Shown: piece by piece, positions 16,242-25,487 of the stretch
Layout of the letters: each line of letters starts with the position of its first letter
Position numbering within the stretch: the first letter of the stretch is position 1
NCBI RefSeq assembly: GCF_001703635.1
Contig: NZ_LQZT01000012.1
Coordinates: 310,001-374,000, forward strand
Reading direction: 5' to 3'
From: Parahoeflea olei
GTDB taxonomy: Bacteria > Pseudomonadota > Alphaproteobacteria > Rhizobiales > Rhizobiaceae
DNA: 64,000 nt
Program-made: the position numbers and the translations under genes
Notes under the pieces: generated by a model
What the model was told of the DNA's origin: nothing
Database searches by the model: none
The model's input: only the letters and a program-made list of their open reading frames with translations

Positions 16242-16807
16242 CGGATACAACACCAATCGAGCGCGTCGCGGAGCTGCTCAGCAAGGCAGATTTCAGACGA
16301 CTTCCGATTCCGCTTTCGATCGGCGGATTGCAGATTGACGCTGCAGCCGCCTTCGTCGGTGAGCCGCCGTGCCCGGATCTCGTTGTCGTCGGCGACACGC
16401 TAGATCAGACGCCAGCCCGGCTGCAGCAAACGGTCGAGGGTGTCGGTCGGGCATTGGACATGATGGGGTCGCGGCGACCTTTGACGCTCGTCGTCGTCGG
16501 TCCGAGACCGGAATCGTCCACGCTCACAAGACTGTCCCGACATGCCCGCGTGTTGCCAGTGGGCGATGCATCCGATCAATCCAGTCTGGAAAACCGGCTG
16601 GCGGTGCTGCTGCCGCTGGATCTGCCAAAACTGCAGGAAAGCCGCGCCGATGCCGCGTTCGACAAATTGTTTCTGGGAATAAAGGATCCAATCGAGCGTG
16701 AGTTGATAGAGCTTTCTCATAAGGGAGAGGCAGCGGTCTCCAGCCGGCTGGCCGCACTGGTTGACGAGCCTTTTGTCCAGATTGAAGACAGCGGAGCAAA
16801 GCAATGA
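16238..16807 (+). CDS. small middle protein of the SIR2/ATPase cassette, unknown
   Basis: This 189-residue soluble protein has no signal peptide or membrane helix. It overlaps both neighbours by 4 bases (ATGA each time), so it is almost certainly made with them in a fixed ratio. The centre shows alternating beta-strand and acidic motifs (FVGEPPCPDLVVVGDT at about 46-61, then LTLVVVGPRP near 82-91), as in an alpha/beta nucleotide- or nuclease-like fold. The remainder is helical. Its place between a SIR2 effector and an ABC ATPase is that of the middle component in ABC-three-component systems. I recognise no named family; the assignment is by position. Confidence 0.6.
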   Translation: MTDTTPIERVAELLSKADFRRLPIPLSIGGLQIDAAAAFVGEPPCPDLVVVGDTLDQTPARLQQTVEGVGRALDMMGSRRPLTLVVVGPRPESSTLTRLSRHARVLPVGDASDQSSLENRLAVLLPLDLPKLQESRADAAFDKLFLGIKDPIERELIELSHKGEAAVSSRLAALVDEPFVQIEDSGAKQ

Positions 16808-19239
16808 ACTGCCGGATGACGTCTCTCACCGTCCGCGATTTCCGCAGCATACGCGGTGAGGTAACCGTCTCGCTCGATGCGCCAGCAGTTCTCATCCACG
16901 GGCCGAACGGCACGGGTAAAACCAGCCTTCTGTCGGCGATTGAACTGGGGCTGACGGGAGCGGTTGGGTCTTTCGCGCGCTTTGACCCCAACTACCTGAC
17001 CTATCTCCCCCATAAGCTTTCCCCAGACTCCAGCGCCCATGTCTCAATTCAGGCAGACGAGAAGATGTCCGATGGTTCAGGAGGCAGCTTCACCGCCAAC
17101 GGTTCCGCCATTATAGGACGAGGCAAGCTCTCAGAAGAGCAGGCCCGGTTCTACACCGAGCGGTGCTATCTCGCGCAGGCGAGCCTGGGTCGCTTGCTAG
17201 AGCTGTATGAGCATCAAGATGCCCGCAACAGCAGTTCACCGCTTACACGCTTCGTCAAGGAAATACTCGGCCTCGATGCGCTGGATGCCTTGATTGACGG
17301 ACTGCACCTTTCCGGCGACGTTAGACGGTTCCGCGAGCCATCCCCTCTCTTTTGGGCTGCACGTGCCGATGCTCCGAGCCTAGATGACGCGGTCGAAGCC
17401 GCAGCGGCTCGCGTAGAGGCGGCTGAACGCGAGCGAGACCAGATTGAAGCCCGATTGCGTGAACTCTCCGGCTCGACCCTTGCAGCCGATCATGCCATCT
17501 TCCCCGACGGGCTGCGCCCGGACCTCGAGCGCCGAGTTCAGGAGCACGAGGAGAAGCTCAGCCGGCTTGCCAGGATCCGGCGCGACCTCAATGCCGCAAC
17601 CTCGCTGGTCGCGGCGGCAGCGATGACAGAGGCCGGAAGCGCCCGCGCGGACGCGGAAATGACAAGTTCCGGGGCGCGGGAGGCACTCGCGCGCTGGCGT
17701 GCAGGGCCAGGTGCGCGCCTTGAACAACTGCTGTCCGCCATCCAAAAGGCCTTTCCCGAGATTCCCGCTTCCTCGTCGGATCCTTCGGCAGCGCATGCAG
17801 CCGCCAAGCAGGCCGTTGAGGGAGCAAGAGCACGGCTTCGCGGAACCGTTGACGCGGATAGCGCTGCAACAAAGACCCTCAGCGAAATCACGACGTCCGT
17901 GATCCAAGGCCAGGGTCGTATCGATACCATTGATCGACAGTTGGCTGCGGAGGGTGGCGCCAACCGCGAGCTTGCAGAGGCACTTAGTGCGATCTCCACT
18001 CAGATAAACGATGAACATTGCCCTGTCTGTGGACGTGACTACGCCGAACTCGGGGACGGGCCGCTTGCCGCACATGTTTCAGCGGAAATCGGCCGGCTCG
18101 TCACCGCGGCAGGACGTGTTGAAGCTTTGGTACGCGATCGCTCGAAGACACTCGCGGCTTTGACGGACGCTCGACGCAAGCAGACCGAGCTTCAGGGCAC
18201 GGTTCTCTCGCCGACCGAGCGCGAACGAGTAATCTTCCAGCTTGCACAGCGGGACGAATGGCTCAATAACCTGCAGGACTTGGCGGGAGAAGCTATTGCC
18301 GGTTCTCGCTTGATCCGCGACGCAACCAAGGCGGCACAGGTCCTCGCCGCCTTGAATAGCCAGACAACGTCGATTTCCGGCCTGCGTGCGGAACTCGACA
18401 TCTATGCCCTGCAATTGGAAATCGAACCGGAACCGGCCGACGTGCCACTTGCGGCAGTCGTCCAATTCATGAGGTCGGAACTCGATCGTCGGGAGGCAAA
18501 CGAAAGTTCCGGCAAGGCTAAACTCGAACAAGCGCTCACGACCCTCAGGACGCTCGCCTCGAACCAACAGTCCCTTAATGAAAACAGGAAGATGCTCAAG
18601 GCTTTGCAAGAAAAGCAGACCAAATCGGCCACCCAGCGCCAAGAGGCGGACAGGCGCATTTCTGTCGCGAAGGACCTGATGGCGCGTGCGCAGACAGTGC
18701 GCGGGAAACATGTCCGGGACATCTTCAATGACGAACTGAACGCAGTCTGGCGTCAGCTCTTCATCCGTCTGGCTCCCGATGAAAACTTCGTTCCTGCATT
18801 CGCGCTTCCGGAGATCGCTGGAAAGCCGGTTGAGGCCGTGCTAGAAACACACTACCGTTCGGGCGGCAAGGGTGGCAATCCACGCGCGATGCTGAGTGCA
18901 GGAAACCTGAACACGGCGGCGTTGACTTTGTTCTTATCGCTGCATCTTTCGGTGCGAGCGAAGTTGCCTTGGTTGGTGATCGACGATCCCGTCCAAAGCA
19001 TGGACGATGTCCACATCGCGCAATTCGCAGCGCTGCTGCGGACGCTGAAGCAACATGGCCGCCAGATCATCATTGCTGTTCACGATCGGCAGCTCTTCGA
19101 CTATTTGAGCCTTGAGCTCAGCCCCACCTTCAACGGGGATCGACTAATCACCATAGAACTTGGACGCAACGCCGACGGCTATACGACAGCTCCCTGGGCC
19201 CTGACTACATTTGAACCGGACAGGGCTGTTGCTGCATAA
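16804..19239 (+). CDS. Rad50/RecF-like ABC ATPase with CxxC hook, putative sensor of the SIR2 system
   Basis: This 811-residue SMC-type ATPase has Walker A G33-P-N-G-T-G-K-T40 and two long coiled-coil arms (about 180-400 and 430-660). A Rad50-style zinc hook C406-P-V-C409-G-R-D sits at the apex. The signature is L697-S-A-G-N701, followed by Walker B LVIDDPVQSMDD (D727/D728) and switch histidine H760. Housekeeping Rad50/SbcC is paired with an SbcD nuclease, and a separate YhaN/YhaO pair is elsewhere in this window. Here the partners are a SIR2 protein and a small middle protein, pointing to a conflict system in which the ATPase senses DNA or phage structures and licenses the effector. ATGA overlap with the middle gene. 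Confidence 0.85.
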   Translation: MNCRMTSLTVRDFRSIRGEVTVSLDAPAVLIHGPNGTGKTSLLSAIELGLTGAVGSFARFDPNYLTYLPHKLSPDSSAHVSIQADEKMSDGSGGSFTANGSAIIGRGKLSEEQARFYTERCYLAQASLGRLLELYEHQDARNSSSPLTRFVKEILGLDALDALIDGLHLSGDVRRFREPSPLFWAARADAPSLDDAVEAAAARVEAAERERDQIEARLRELSGSTLAADHAIFPDGLRPDLERRVQEHEEKLSRLARIRRDLNAATSLVAAAAMTEAGSARADAEMTSSGAREALARWRAGPGARLEQLLSAIQKAFPEIPASSSDPSAAHAAAKQAVEGARARLRGTVDADSAATKTLSEITTSVIQGQGRIDTIDRQLAAEGGANRELAEALSAISTQINDEHCPVCGRDYAELGDGPLAAHVSAEIGRLVTAAGRVEALVRDRSKTLAALTDARRKQTELQGTVLSPTERERVIFQLAQRDEWLNNLQDLAGEAIAGSRLIRDATKAAQVLAALNSQTTSISGLRAELDIYALQLEIEPEPADVPLAAVVQFMRSELDRREANESSGKAKLEQALTTLRTLASNQQSLNENRKMLKALQEKQTKSATQRQEADRRISVAKDLMARAQTVRGKHVRDIFNDELNAVWRQLFIRLAPDENFVPAFALPEIAGKPVEAVLETHYRSGGKGGNPRAMLSAGNLNTAALTLFLSLHLSVRAKLPWLVIDDPVQSMDDVHIAQFAALLRTLKQHGRQIIIAVHDRQLFDYLSLELSPTFNGDRLITIELGRNADGYTTAPWALTTFEPDRAVAA

Positions 19240-19429
19240 AATGACAACGTCACTGCGAATGTGTCATCCTGGCTAGTTTGCGTTATCCTGTTTAATGTCT
19301 GGTTCTGAGTTTGCGCAGGTTCAAATTGAACGACAAATTAGAGGGCGCAAAACTGTCATCTGGCAATGTGCGCATTGAGTCAGTTAAGCGCATGAATTTG
19401 ACCGACCGGTGCCATGCTCTGTCTCCTCC

Positions 19430-20284
19430 CTACCTCAACACCACCACCGGCGCCTTGCAGGATCTGAGCATCTCCGAGGTGGTCGAGCCCAGCACGAAGC
19501 TGCGGATTCTCGAGTGGCCGTAGGCGCCCATGGCGACGAGGGTGGTGCCGGTGTCGGCGACGCGTTTGCCGAGCACCGCGTCGGGCTGGCCCGACAGGAT
19601 GGTGGTGGTGACGGCGAGGCCGGCTGCTTCGAGGACGGCGCGGGCGTTTTCCTGGGATTTCTCGCTGTCGCGGTTTGTCGGGCCGACGGTGACCACGTCG
19701 ATGGCGAGGCCGGCAAACAGCGGGTTGCGGGCGATGTGGTCGACCATGCGCTGGCTTGAGGCGCTGCCGTCATAGGCCACGATCACGCTGTCGATCGGGC
19801 GGAAGGCGCGGGAGGCGACGAAGACCGGCTTGTGGCTGGCGCGGATGAAGCGTTCGAGATGGGCGCCGAGCCTCAGGCTCGCGAAATCGGCTTCCTCGCC
19901 GCGCTTGCCGATCATGATCATGCCGGCCGTGCCTTCCCGGGAAATCACGGTCTCGACCAGTTTGCCTTGCCTCAGATGCGTGCCCAGGACCCGCGCGCCG
20001 CCGGCCTCCACCAGGGCGCGGGCGTCGTCAAGTATGGCGCGGCCCTTCTGGCTCAGGAGCTTGGCGCGCTCGGCGTCAAGCGCCGCGAGCTTGTCGAGGA
20101 GTGCGGTGCGCGCGCCGAGCGTGATCGCCCCCGACAGGTCCGTAATCCCGGCTTCGGCAGCGGGCTCGATCACATGCAGGAGGTCGACCGGCGCATCCAT
20201 GCGCGAGGCGGCCCAGACCGCGTGGTCGCAGACGCTTTTGGCGTAGACCGAGCCGTCGACGAGGGCGAGGAGACTGTTGCTCAT
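19430..20284 (-). CDS. universal stress protein, two-domain UspA family
   Basis: This 284-residue cytoplasmic protein is made of two UspA domains. The second carries the ATP-binding pattern G-x2-G-x9-G-(S/T) as GAYGHSRIRSFVLGSTT near residues 254-270; the first is more divergent (GKRGEEADFASLRLGAHLE). Universal stress proteins bind nucleotides and help under starvation or oxidative stress, with no single known reaction. The ATG at 20284 lies 14 bases after the stop of the SulP gene, so the pair is probably cotranscribed. USP-SulP pairs are common, and the USP may modulate the transporter. Its end is where the SIR2 island abuts the ordinary chromosome. Confidence 0.88.
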   Translation of the reverse strand: MSNSLLALVDGSVYAKSVCDHAVWAASRMDAPVDLLHVIEPAAEAGITDLSGAITLGARTALLDKLAALDAERAKLLSQKGRAILDDARALVEAGGARVLGTHLRQGKLVETVISREGTAGMIMIGKRGEEADFASLRLGAHLERFIRASHKPVFVASRAFRPIDSVIVAYDGSASSQRMVDHIARNPLFAGLAIDVVTVGPTNRDSEKSQENARAVLEAAGLAVTTTILSGQPDAVLGKRVADTGTTLVAMGAYGHSRIRSFVLGSTTSEMLRSCKAPVVVLR

Positions 20285-20298
20285 GGGGGTTGCCTTTC

Positions 20299-21783
20299 TC
20301 AGTGCGACATCAGCTTGTCCATCGCGCCGGGCTTGTCGTGGATGGCCAGCCGGTCGACGATGGTTTCGGAGGCTTCGTTCATGCCGATGATCTCGACCTC
20401 GGCGCCCTCGCGGCGGAATTTCAGCACGGCCATGTCCAGCGCCGCCACGCTGGAAATGTCCCAGATATGCGCGCGGGAGACGTCGATCACCACCTTGTCG
20501 AGCACTTCGCGGAAGTCGAAGGCCTTCATGAAGTCTTCTGCCGAGGCGAAGAACAGCTGGCCTTCGACCACGTAGGTGCGGGTGCGGCCGTCGTCGGACA
20601 GGGTCGAGCGGACGCCGAACAGCTGGGCGATCTTCCAGGCGAAGAACAGGCCCGAGAGCAGCACGCCGACCAGCACGCCGATGGCGAGGTTGTGGGTGAG
20701 GACGACGAAGCCGACGGTCGCGAGCATCACCACCGAGGAGGAGCGCGGATGGGTGCGGAGCGCCTTGATCGAGGACCAGGAAAAGGTGCCGATCGAGACC
20801 ATGATCATGATCGCCACCAATGCGGCCATCGGGATCTTGGCCACCCAGTCGCCGAGCACGACGATGAAGAACAAAAGCATCGCGCCCGCGACGAAGGTCG
20901 ACAACCGGCCGCGGCCGCCGGATTTCACATTGATGATCGACTGGCCGATCATGGCGCAGCCGGCCATGCCGCCGATGAAGCCGGTGGCGGTGTTGGCGAT
21001 GCCTTGGCCCACGCATTCCATGGTGCGGCTCGACGACGTGTCGGTCAGATCGTCGACGATCGACTGCGTCATCAGCGACTCAAGCAGGCCGACGGCCGCC
21101 ACCGCCACCGAATAGGGCAGGATGATCATCAGCGTTTCCAGCGTGAGCGGGATCTGAGGGATCAGGAACACCGGCCAGGTGTCGGGCAGCGCGCCCATGT
21201 CGCCGACGGTGCGCAGGTCGAGGCCGAAGATCAGCGTGACGGCGGTGAGCACGATGATGGTGACCAGCGGCGAGGGCACCGCGGTGGTGATCATCGGGAA
21301 CAGGTAGATGATCGCAAGGCCTGCCGCGACCATCACATAGGTCAGGCCCGGCACGCCGATCAGTTCGGGAAGCTGCGCCATGAAAATCAGGATCGCCAGC
21401 GCATTGACGAAGCCGGTCATCACCGATTTCGACACGAAGCGCATCACCGAGCCAAGTCGCGCCGCGCCGGCCGCGATCTGGATCAGGCCGGCCAGCACCG
21501 TGGCTGCGAGCAGGTATTGCAGGCCGTGCTCTTTCACCAGCGTCACCATCAGCACCGCGGTCGCCGCCGTGGCGGCCGAGATCATGCCTGGCCTGCCGCC
21601 GACGATCGCGGTGATGACGGCGATCGAGAACGAGGCATAGAGGCCGACCTTGGGGTCGACACCGGCGATGATCGAGAAGGCGATCGCCTCGGGGATCAGC
21701 GCCAGCGCGACCACGAGGCCCGAGAGGATGTCGCCGCGGACATTGCCGGTCCATTGCGCGCGATAGGAATTGAACGAGATCAT
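20299..21783 (-). CDS. SulP family inorganic anion transporter with STAS domain
   Basis: This 494-residue inner-membrane transporter has the conserved SulP start ([20 protein letters not shown]), about 12-14 hydrophobic segments to residue 400, and a C-terminal cytoplasmic STAS domain (about 410-494; [27 protein letters not shown]). SulP proteins move sulfate, bicarbonate, chloride or dicarboxylates. The subtype here is not decided by sequence. It does not carry the BicA-type N-terminus, so a direct link with the Calvin-cycle operon is not claimed. The ATG at 21783 is chosen because it opens the conserved domain. It is cotranscribed with the downstream universal stress protein. Confidence 0.88.
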   Translation of the reverse strand: MISFNSYRAQWTGNVRGDILSGLVVALALIPEAIAFSIIAGVDPKVGLYASFSIAVITAIVGGRPGMISAATAATAVLMVTLVKEHGLQYLLAATVLAGLIQIAAGAARLGSVMRFVSKSVMTGFVNALAILIFMAQLPELIGVPGLTYVMVAAGLAIIYLFPMITTAVPSPLVTIIVLTAVTLIFGLDLRTVGDMGALPDTWPVFLIPQIPLTLETLMIILPYSVAVAAVGLLESLMTQSIVDDLTDTSSSRTMECVGQGIANTATGFIGGMAGCAMIGQSIINVKSGGRGRLSTFVAGAMLLFFIVVLGDWVAKIPMAALVAIMIMVSIGTFSWSSIKALRTHPRSSSVVMLATVGFVVLTHNLAIGVLVGVLLSGLFFAWKIAQLFGVRSTLSDDGRTRTYVVEGQLFFASAEDFMKAFDFREVLDKVVIDVSRAHIWDISSVAALDMAVLKFRREGAEVEIIGMNEASETIVDRLAIHDKPGAMDKLMSH

Positions 21784-22001
21784 GGGGCTGAAGCCTGTTC
21801 GGAGGAGGAGGGCGATTGTGTGTGGCGGCGGAGGCACGGCACGCGCGGCGCGGGAGGAGCGCGGGATCGTGCGAAGGTGTCGCCTGCTGTGTGACAGGAC
21901 CCGAGTGCTCCGGATCCGCGGGATTGGGGCTTCGATACAGGCATAAGGCCGCGATGCCAAGCAAAGCCTGTTCGCAGGTGCAAAAAAATCGCCCTGCGGC
22001 C

Positions 22002-25000
22002 TCAGGCGGAGAGTTCGTGGATGGTCACGTCCGGGCAGACGCTCTGGGCGATGTCGCACAGATGCCTGTGGTGGGTGAGGTAGATCACCTGGCCCACCTT
22101 CGCCATGCCGGCAAACAGGCGGAAGGCCTCCTCGGCGCGGAAATCGTCGAAGGTTTCCATGATGTCGTCGGCGATGAAGGGCACCGGCCGCCGGGTTTCG
22201 GCGAATTCGTGATAGCCCGCCACCCGGAGCGCGAGATAGAGCTGGAAGCGCGCGCCCTTGGACATGTCGGCCGCCTGTTTCGAGGCGCCGTCGTTCTGCA
22301 GCGCGATCAGGAGTTCGCGGCCCTTGTCGGGCTGGGCGGCGAGCCCGGTGTAGCGGCCGCGGCTGATGGTGGAAATCGCCTCCGACGCGCGCGCCATCAT
22401 CGAGGAGCGGTGGCGCTCGCGGTAAAGCGTGAGCGCCTGTTCCATGGCGAGAATGCCGGCCGAGAGCCTCAGATAATGCTCCGCGCCCTCGGCAATCGCG
22501 AGCAGCACCGTCCGCCGTCGTTGCTCGATCCGCGCCACCGCGTCGTCGCCGCCCACCGCTGCGAGCGCGGCCTCGGCGCTCCTGCGCGCGGCGTAGCGCT
22601 CCTGCACCTCGGCGTCGAGGGTTTCGAGCACGGCTTCCAGATCCTGCCTTTCGGCGCCGAGCGCCGCGCCGTCGGCCGCCTCGAGCAGCGCCCGCGCGGC
22701 ATCAAAGGAGGGGCTGCCCAGGCTCTCCGAGATCTGGCGCTCGACCTCGCCGATGCGGGCCGTCAGGGATTTGCGCTCGAGCGCCCGGTCGAGCCGGAGC
22801 GCGGCGTCGGTCAGCGTGTCCGCGCCGAGCGCGTCGAGCATCCGGGTCTTGAGAAGCGCGTGGGCATCTGCCTTTTCGGCATGGGCGCGGCTGCGGGCAA
22901 GGGCGTCTTCGAGCCGCGTCGTGAGATCGGCGTGGCGGGCGGCGGCCTGTTCGGCCTCTGCCACGCGGCTTGCGAGCGCGCGGGCAAGGGCGTTCACCGC
23001 CATGTCGCCGGGTTCGATGCCGGCCTCGCGGGCGGTCGCGCGCAGCGTCTCGGCATAGCGCTGCCGGTCGCCCTCCATCTTGCCGATGCGCTCGGCCAGG
23101 CTGTCGCGGTCATGCAGCGCGGCGGCAAGCTCGGCAAGCAGCGGCAGCATCTCGCGAACTTCGGCCACTGTCGGCGCGCGGCCGGCCTCGCCGAGCCAGC
23201 TTTTGGCCGAAGCCTGTTTCCAGGCAAGCAGCCAGGCGTCGAGCTCTTCCTCGGCGCTCTGCAGGTCGGTCAGGCGCCGGGCGAGCGCGCGCTCCTGCTC
23301 GAGCGCCTGCGTGCGCTGCGTCTGAAGTGCCGTTTCCCGCGCGAGCAGCGTCCGGGCCTGCGCGAGCAGGGGCTCATAGCCGTCCTCCGGCGCGGCGGCC
23401 ACGCCCAGGGCCGTGAGCGCGCCCGCGAGCCGGGCTGCGGCATCCTCGCGGTCGGCGCGCGCCAGGTCGCGCTCGCGAAGCTGGGCGTCCAGTTCTCGGC
23501 CAGCCTCCAGCGCGCGTTCCCGGCGCGCAAGCCAATCGGCAAGCGTTGCGGCGTCCATGTCGATGGCGAGATCGGGCGACAGCGCTGCCGCCGCGGCGGC
23601 AATCGTCTCCCCGAGTGCCTGTTGCTCCGCGTCAAGTCGGGACTGCGTCCGTTCGGCCGCGGCGAGATCGGCGCGGTGAAGCGCGATCTGCAGCGACGCC
23701 TCGTTGAGCCGCGCCACTTCGGCCTGGTGGCTGGCGCGCCGGTCGACGGCCGCGTCATGGGCCTGCATCGCCTCGGCGAAGTCTTTTGCCGATGGGGCGT
23801 CCATGGCGGCCTCGTGCCTGCGCCAGGCTGTGTCGCGGGCCGCGCGCAACGCCGCCAGGGTCTCCGCGGTCGGCAGGCTGCCGGTCTCGGCGATCGCCGC
23901 GGCTTCGGCCTCGTGGCGGGCCAGAGCGTGGGTCAGGCGGGCGCACTCGTCCCGGGCTGTCGCGCGCTTGCGCCCGAGTTCCTCGGCCTGCATGGTCCAG
24001 GCGCGCAGCGTGTCTGCCGGCGGCGGGATCATCGCGGCGAGTGCGGCGGGATCGCCGCGCCAGGGGCTCAGCACCCTGAAGCCGGCCTCGGCCTTCTGTT
24101 GCAGGTCAGGGAGCGCGCGTTCCGCCGCTTTCAGCCGCAAGCCGTGGTCCTGGGCGGACAGCCCTGCCACCAGCGTCGCAAGGGCCGTGCTGTGGGCCTG
24201 CCGTGCCTCGCTGTCGGTCTCGTCCGGGTCTCCGCCGGCATCCCGCAGACGGGCCAGTGCCTCGTCCCGGGCGGTTTTGGCGGCAGCGGCTTCGGCCTTC
24301 GCCGCCGCCAGCCGCACGTCGAGCCGGGTGCGGGCCTCGATCAGCTCGCCGAGTGCTGCGGTCGTGGCCGCGTCGAGCAGCAGATGGCGGGCATCGGCTT
24401 CGTCCGGACGCCCGAGCCGGATGAGAAGCTGCTCGATCCGCCCGTCGAGACGCGCCAGCGCCGCCCGGCGCTCGGGAAGATCTTCCTCGGCGGCATTGTG
24501 GCGGGTGCGCTGCCGGTCGAGATCGGCCATCCGGCCAGCGAGCGCGCCGGTGGCCGGGTCGATTGTCATGGTCTCGCGCTCGACCTCGAGCCGTTCGATT
24601 TCCGCGGCCAGCGCCGCGCCCTCGGCTTCGAGCGCGGCCTCGCCGTCGCGCAAGCCGCGGATGTCCTCGCGCCATTCGGGGGCGACCTCGGGCAGGTCGG
24701 CCAGCGGCTCAAGGGTCTGCCGCAACGCCGCGCGCTCGCCGAGCCGCGGCAGCGCCTGGAGCAGCCTGTCGATCTCGGCAAGGCGGGCGGCCGTCGTCTT
24801 GCGTTCGGCGCTCGTTTCGGCGTGGAGCCGGCTTGCCTCTTCCAGCGCCTTGGTCAGGCGCCCATGTTCGCTCGCCTGGGTGTCGAGCCGGTCGCGCTCG
24901 GCCTTGAGGTTCGCGAGGTCGCCCTTGAGGTCGGCAAGCCGGCCCGACCGTGCCCGGTATTTGTAGAAATCCTCGGTCTCGCTGCGGATGCCGACCAGGC

Positions 25001-25487
25001 GTTGCGACAGCTCGCCCAGGCCGGCGCTTGCGGAAAACAGAAGTTCCCCCAGGTCGCCGCGGCTTGCGAGAATGCTCTCGCCGCCCTGTTCGAGGGTCTC
25101 GTCGTCGAGCGAGAACATGGTCTTGTAGCTGTCGCGGTCGAGGCCTGTGAGCCCTGCCTGCAGCGCGCCGTCGGCGACCGGCTGGTCGTGGCCGTCGAGC
25201 AGGCTGTTCTGCTGGCGTTTGATGCGGACGAAGTCGCGCGCCTCGCCGTCAATCGAGATCCGCGCGCCGATGCGCATGGTGGGGTAGGGGTGGAGAAAAT
25301 TGTAGCTGCTCTGCGCGCCGATGCCGAACAAGAGGTCGAGCCAGGCGTTGAACAGCGTGGACTTGCCGGCCTCGTTGGGCCCGTAGACGATGTGCAGGTC
25401 AGACCCACCGGCCACGGGCGTGCCGAAGTCGACCGCATGATCGGTGAATTTGCCGTAGCGGGTGAGGTCGAGGCGGTCGAGGCGCAT
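22002..25487 (-). CDS. AAA family ATPase, YhaN-like (SbcC/Rad50 relative)
   Basis: This 1161-residue ATPase has an N-terminal Walker A (GPNEAGKSTLFNAWL near residues 36-50) and very long Ala/Arg/Glu-rich coiled coils (about 170-1000). The C-terminal half holds the signature region (MSKGARFQLYLALR), Walker B (VPFIADDIMETFDDFR) and switch segment (VIYLTHHRH). The N-terminal MRLDRLDLTRYGKFTDH block is typical of YhaN, the partner of the YhaO nuclease. It overlaps that gene's stop by one base. The pair is thought to process DNA ends in repair. No zinc hook is obvious. A long frame on the opposite strand is only its shadow. Confidence 0.9.
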   Translation of the reverse strand: MRLDRLDLTRYGKFTDHAVDFGTPVAGGSDLHIVYGPNEAGKSTLFNAWLDLLFGIGAQSSYNFLHPYPTMRIGARISIDGEARDFVRIKRQQNSLLDGHDQPVADGALQAGLTGLDRDSYKTMFSLDDETLEQGGESILASRGDLGELLFSASAGLGELSQRLVGIRSETEDFYKYRARSGRLADLKGDLANLKAERDRLDTQASEHGRLTKALEEASRLHAETSAERKTTAARLAEIDRLLQALPRLGERAALRQTLEPLADLPEVAPEWREDIRGLRDGEAALEAEGAALAAEIERLEVERETMTIDPATGALAGRMADLDRQRTRHNAAEEDLPERRAALARLDGRIEQLLIRLGRPDEADARHLLLDAATTAALGELIEARTRLDVRLAAAKAEAAAAKTARDEALARLRDAGGDPDETDSEARQAHSTALATLVAGLSAQDHGLRLKAAERALPDLQQKAEAGFRVLSPWRGDPAALAAMIPPPADTLRAWTMQAEELGRKRATARDECARLTHALARHEAEAAAIAETGSLPTAETLAALRAARDTAWRRHEAAMDAPSAKDFAEAMQAHDAAVDRRASHQAEVARLNEASLQIALHRADLAAAERTQSRLDAEQQALGETIAAAAAALSPDLAIDMDAATLADWLARRERALEAGRELDAQLRERDLARADREDAAARLAGALTALGVAAAPEDGYEPLLAQARTLLARETALQTQRTQALEQERALARRLTDLQSAEEELDAWLLAWKQASAKSWLGEAGRAPTVAEVREMLPLLAELAAALHDRDSLAERIGKMEGDRQRYAETLRATAREAGIEPGDMAVNALARALASRVAEAEQAAARHADLTTRLEDALARSRAHAEKADAHALLKTRMLDALGADTLTDAALRLDRALERKSLTARIGEVERQISESLGSPSFDAARALLEAADGAALGAERQDLEAVLETLDAEVQERYAARRSAEAALAAVGGDDAVARIEQRRRTVLLAIAEGAEHYLRLSAGILAMEQALTLYRERHRSSMMARASEAISTISRGRYTGLAAQPDKGRELLIALQNDGASKQAADMSKGARFQLYLALRVAGYHEFAETRRPVPFIADDIMETFDDFRAEEAFRLFAGMAKVGQVIYLTHHRHLCDIAQSVCPDVTIHELSA

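Noticed and set aside
14318..19302. 8-bp direct repeat ATGTCTGG at 14318-14325 and 19295-19302 as island boundaries
   Set aside because: Eight bases is too short to exceed chance over this distance, the copies are not at matching positions relative to the genes, and no integrase is present.
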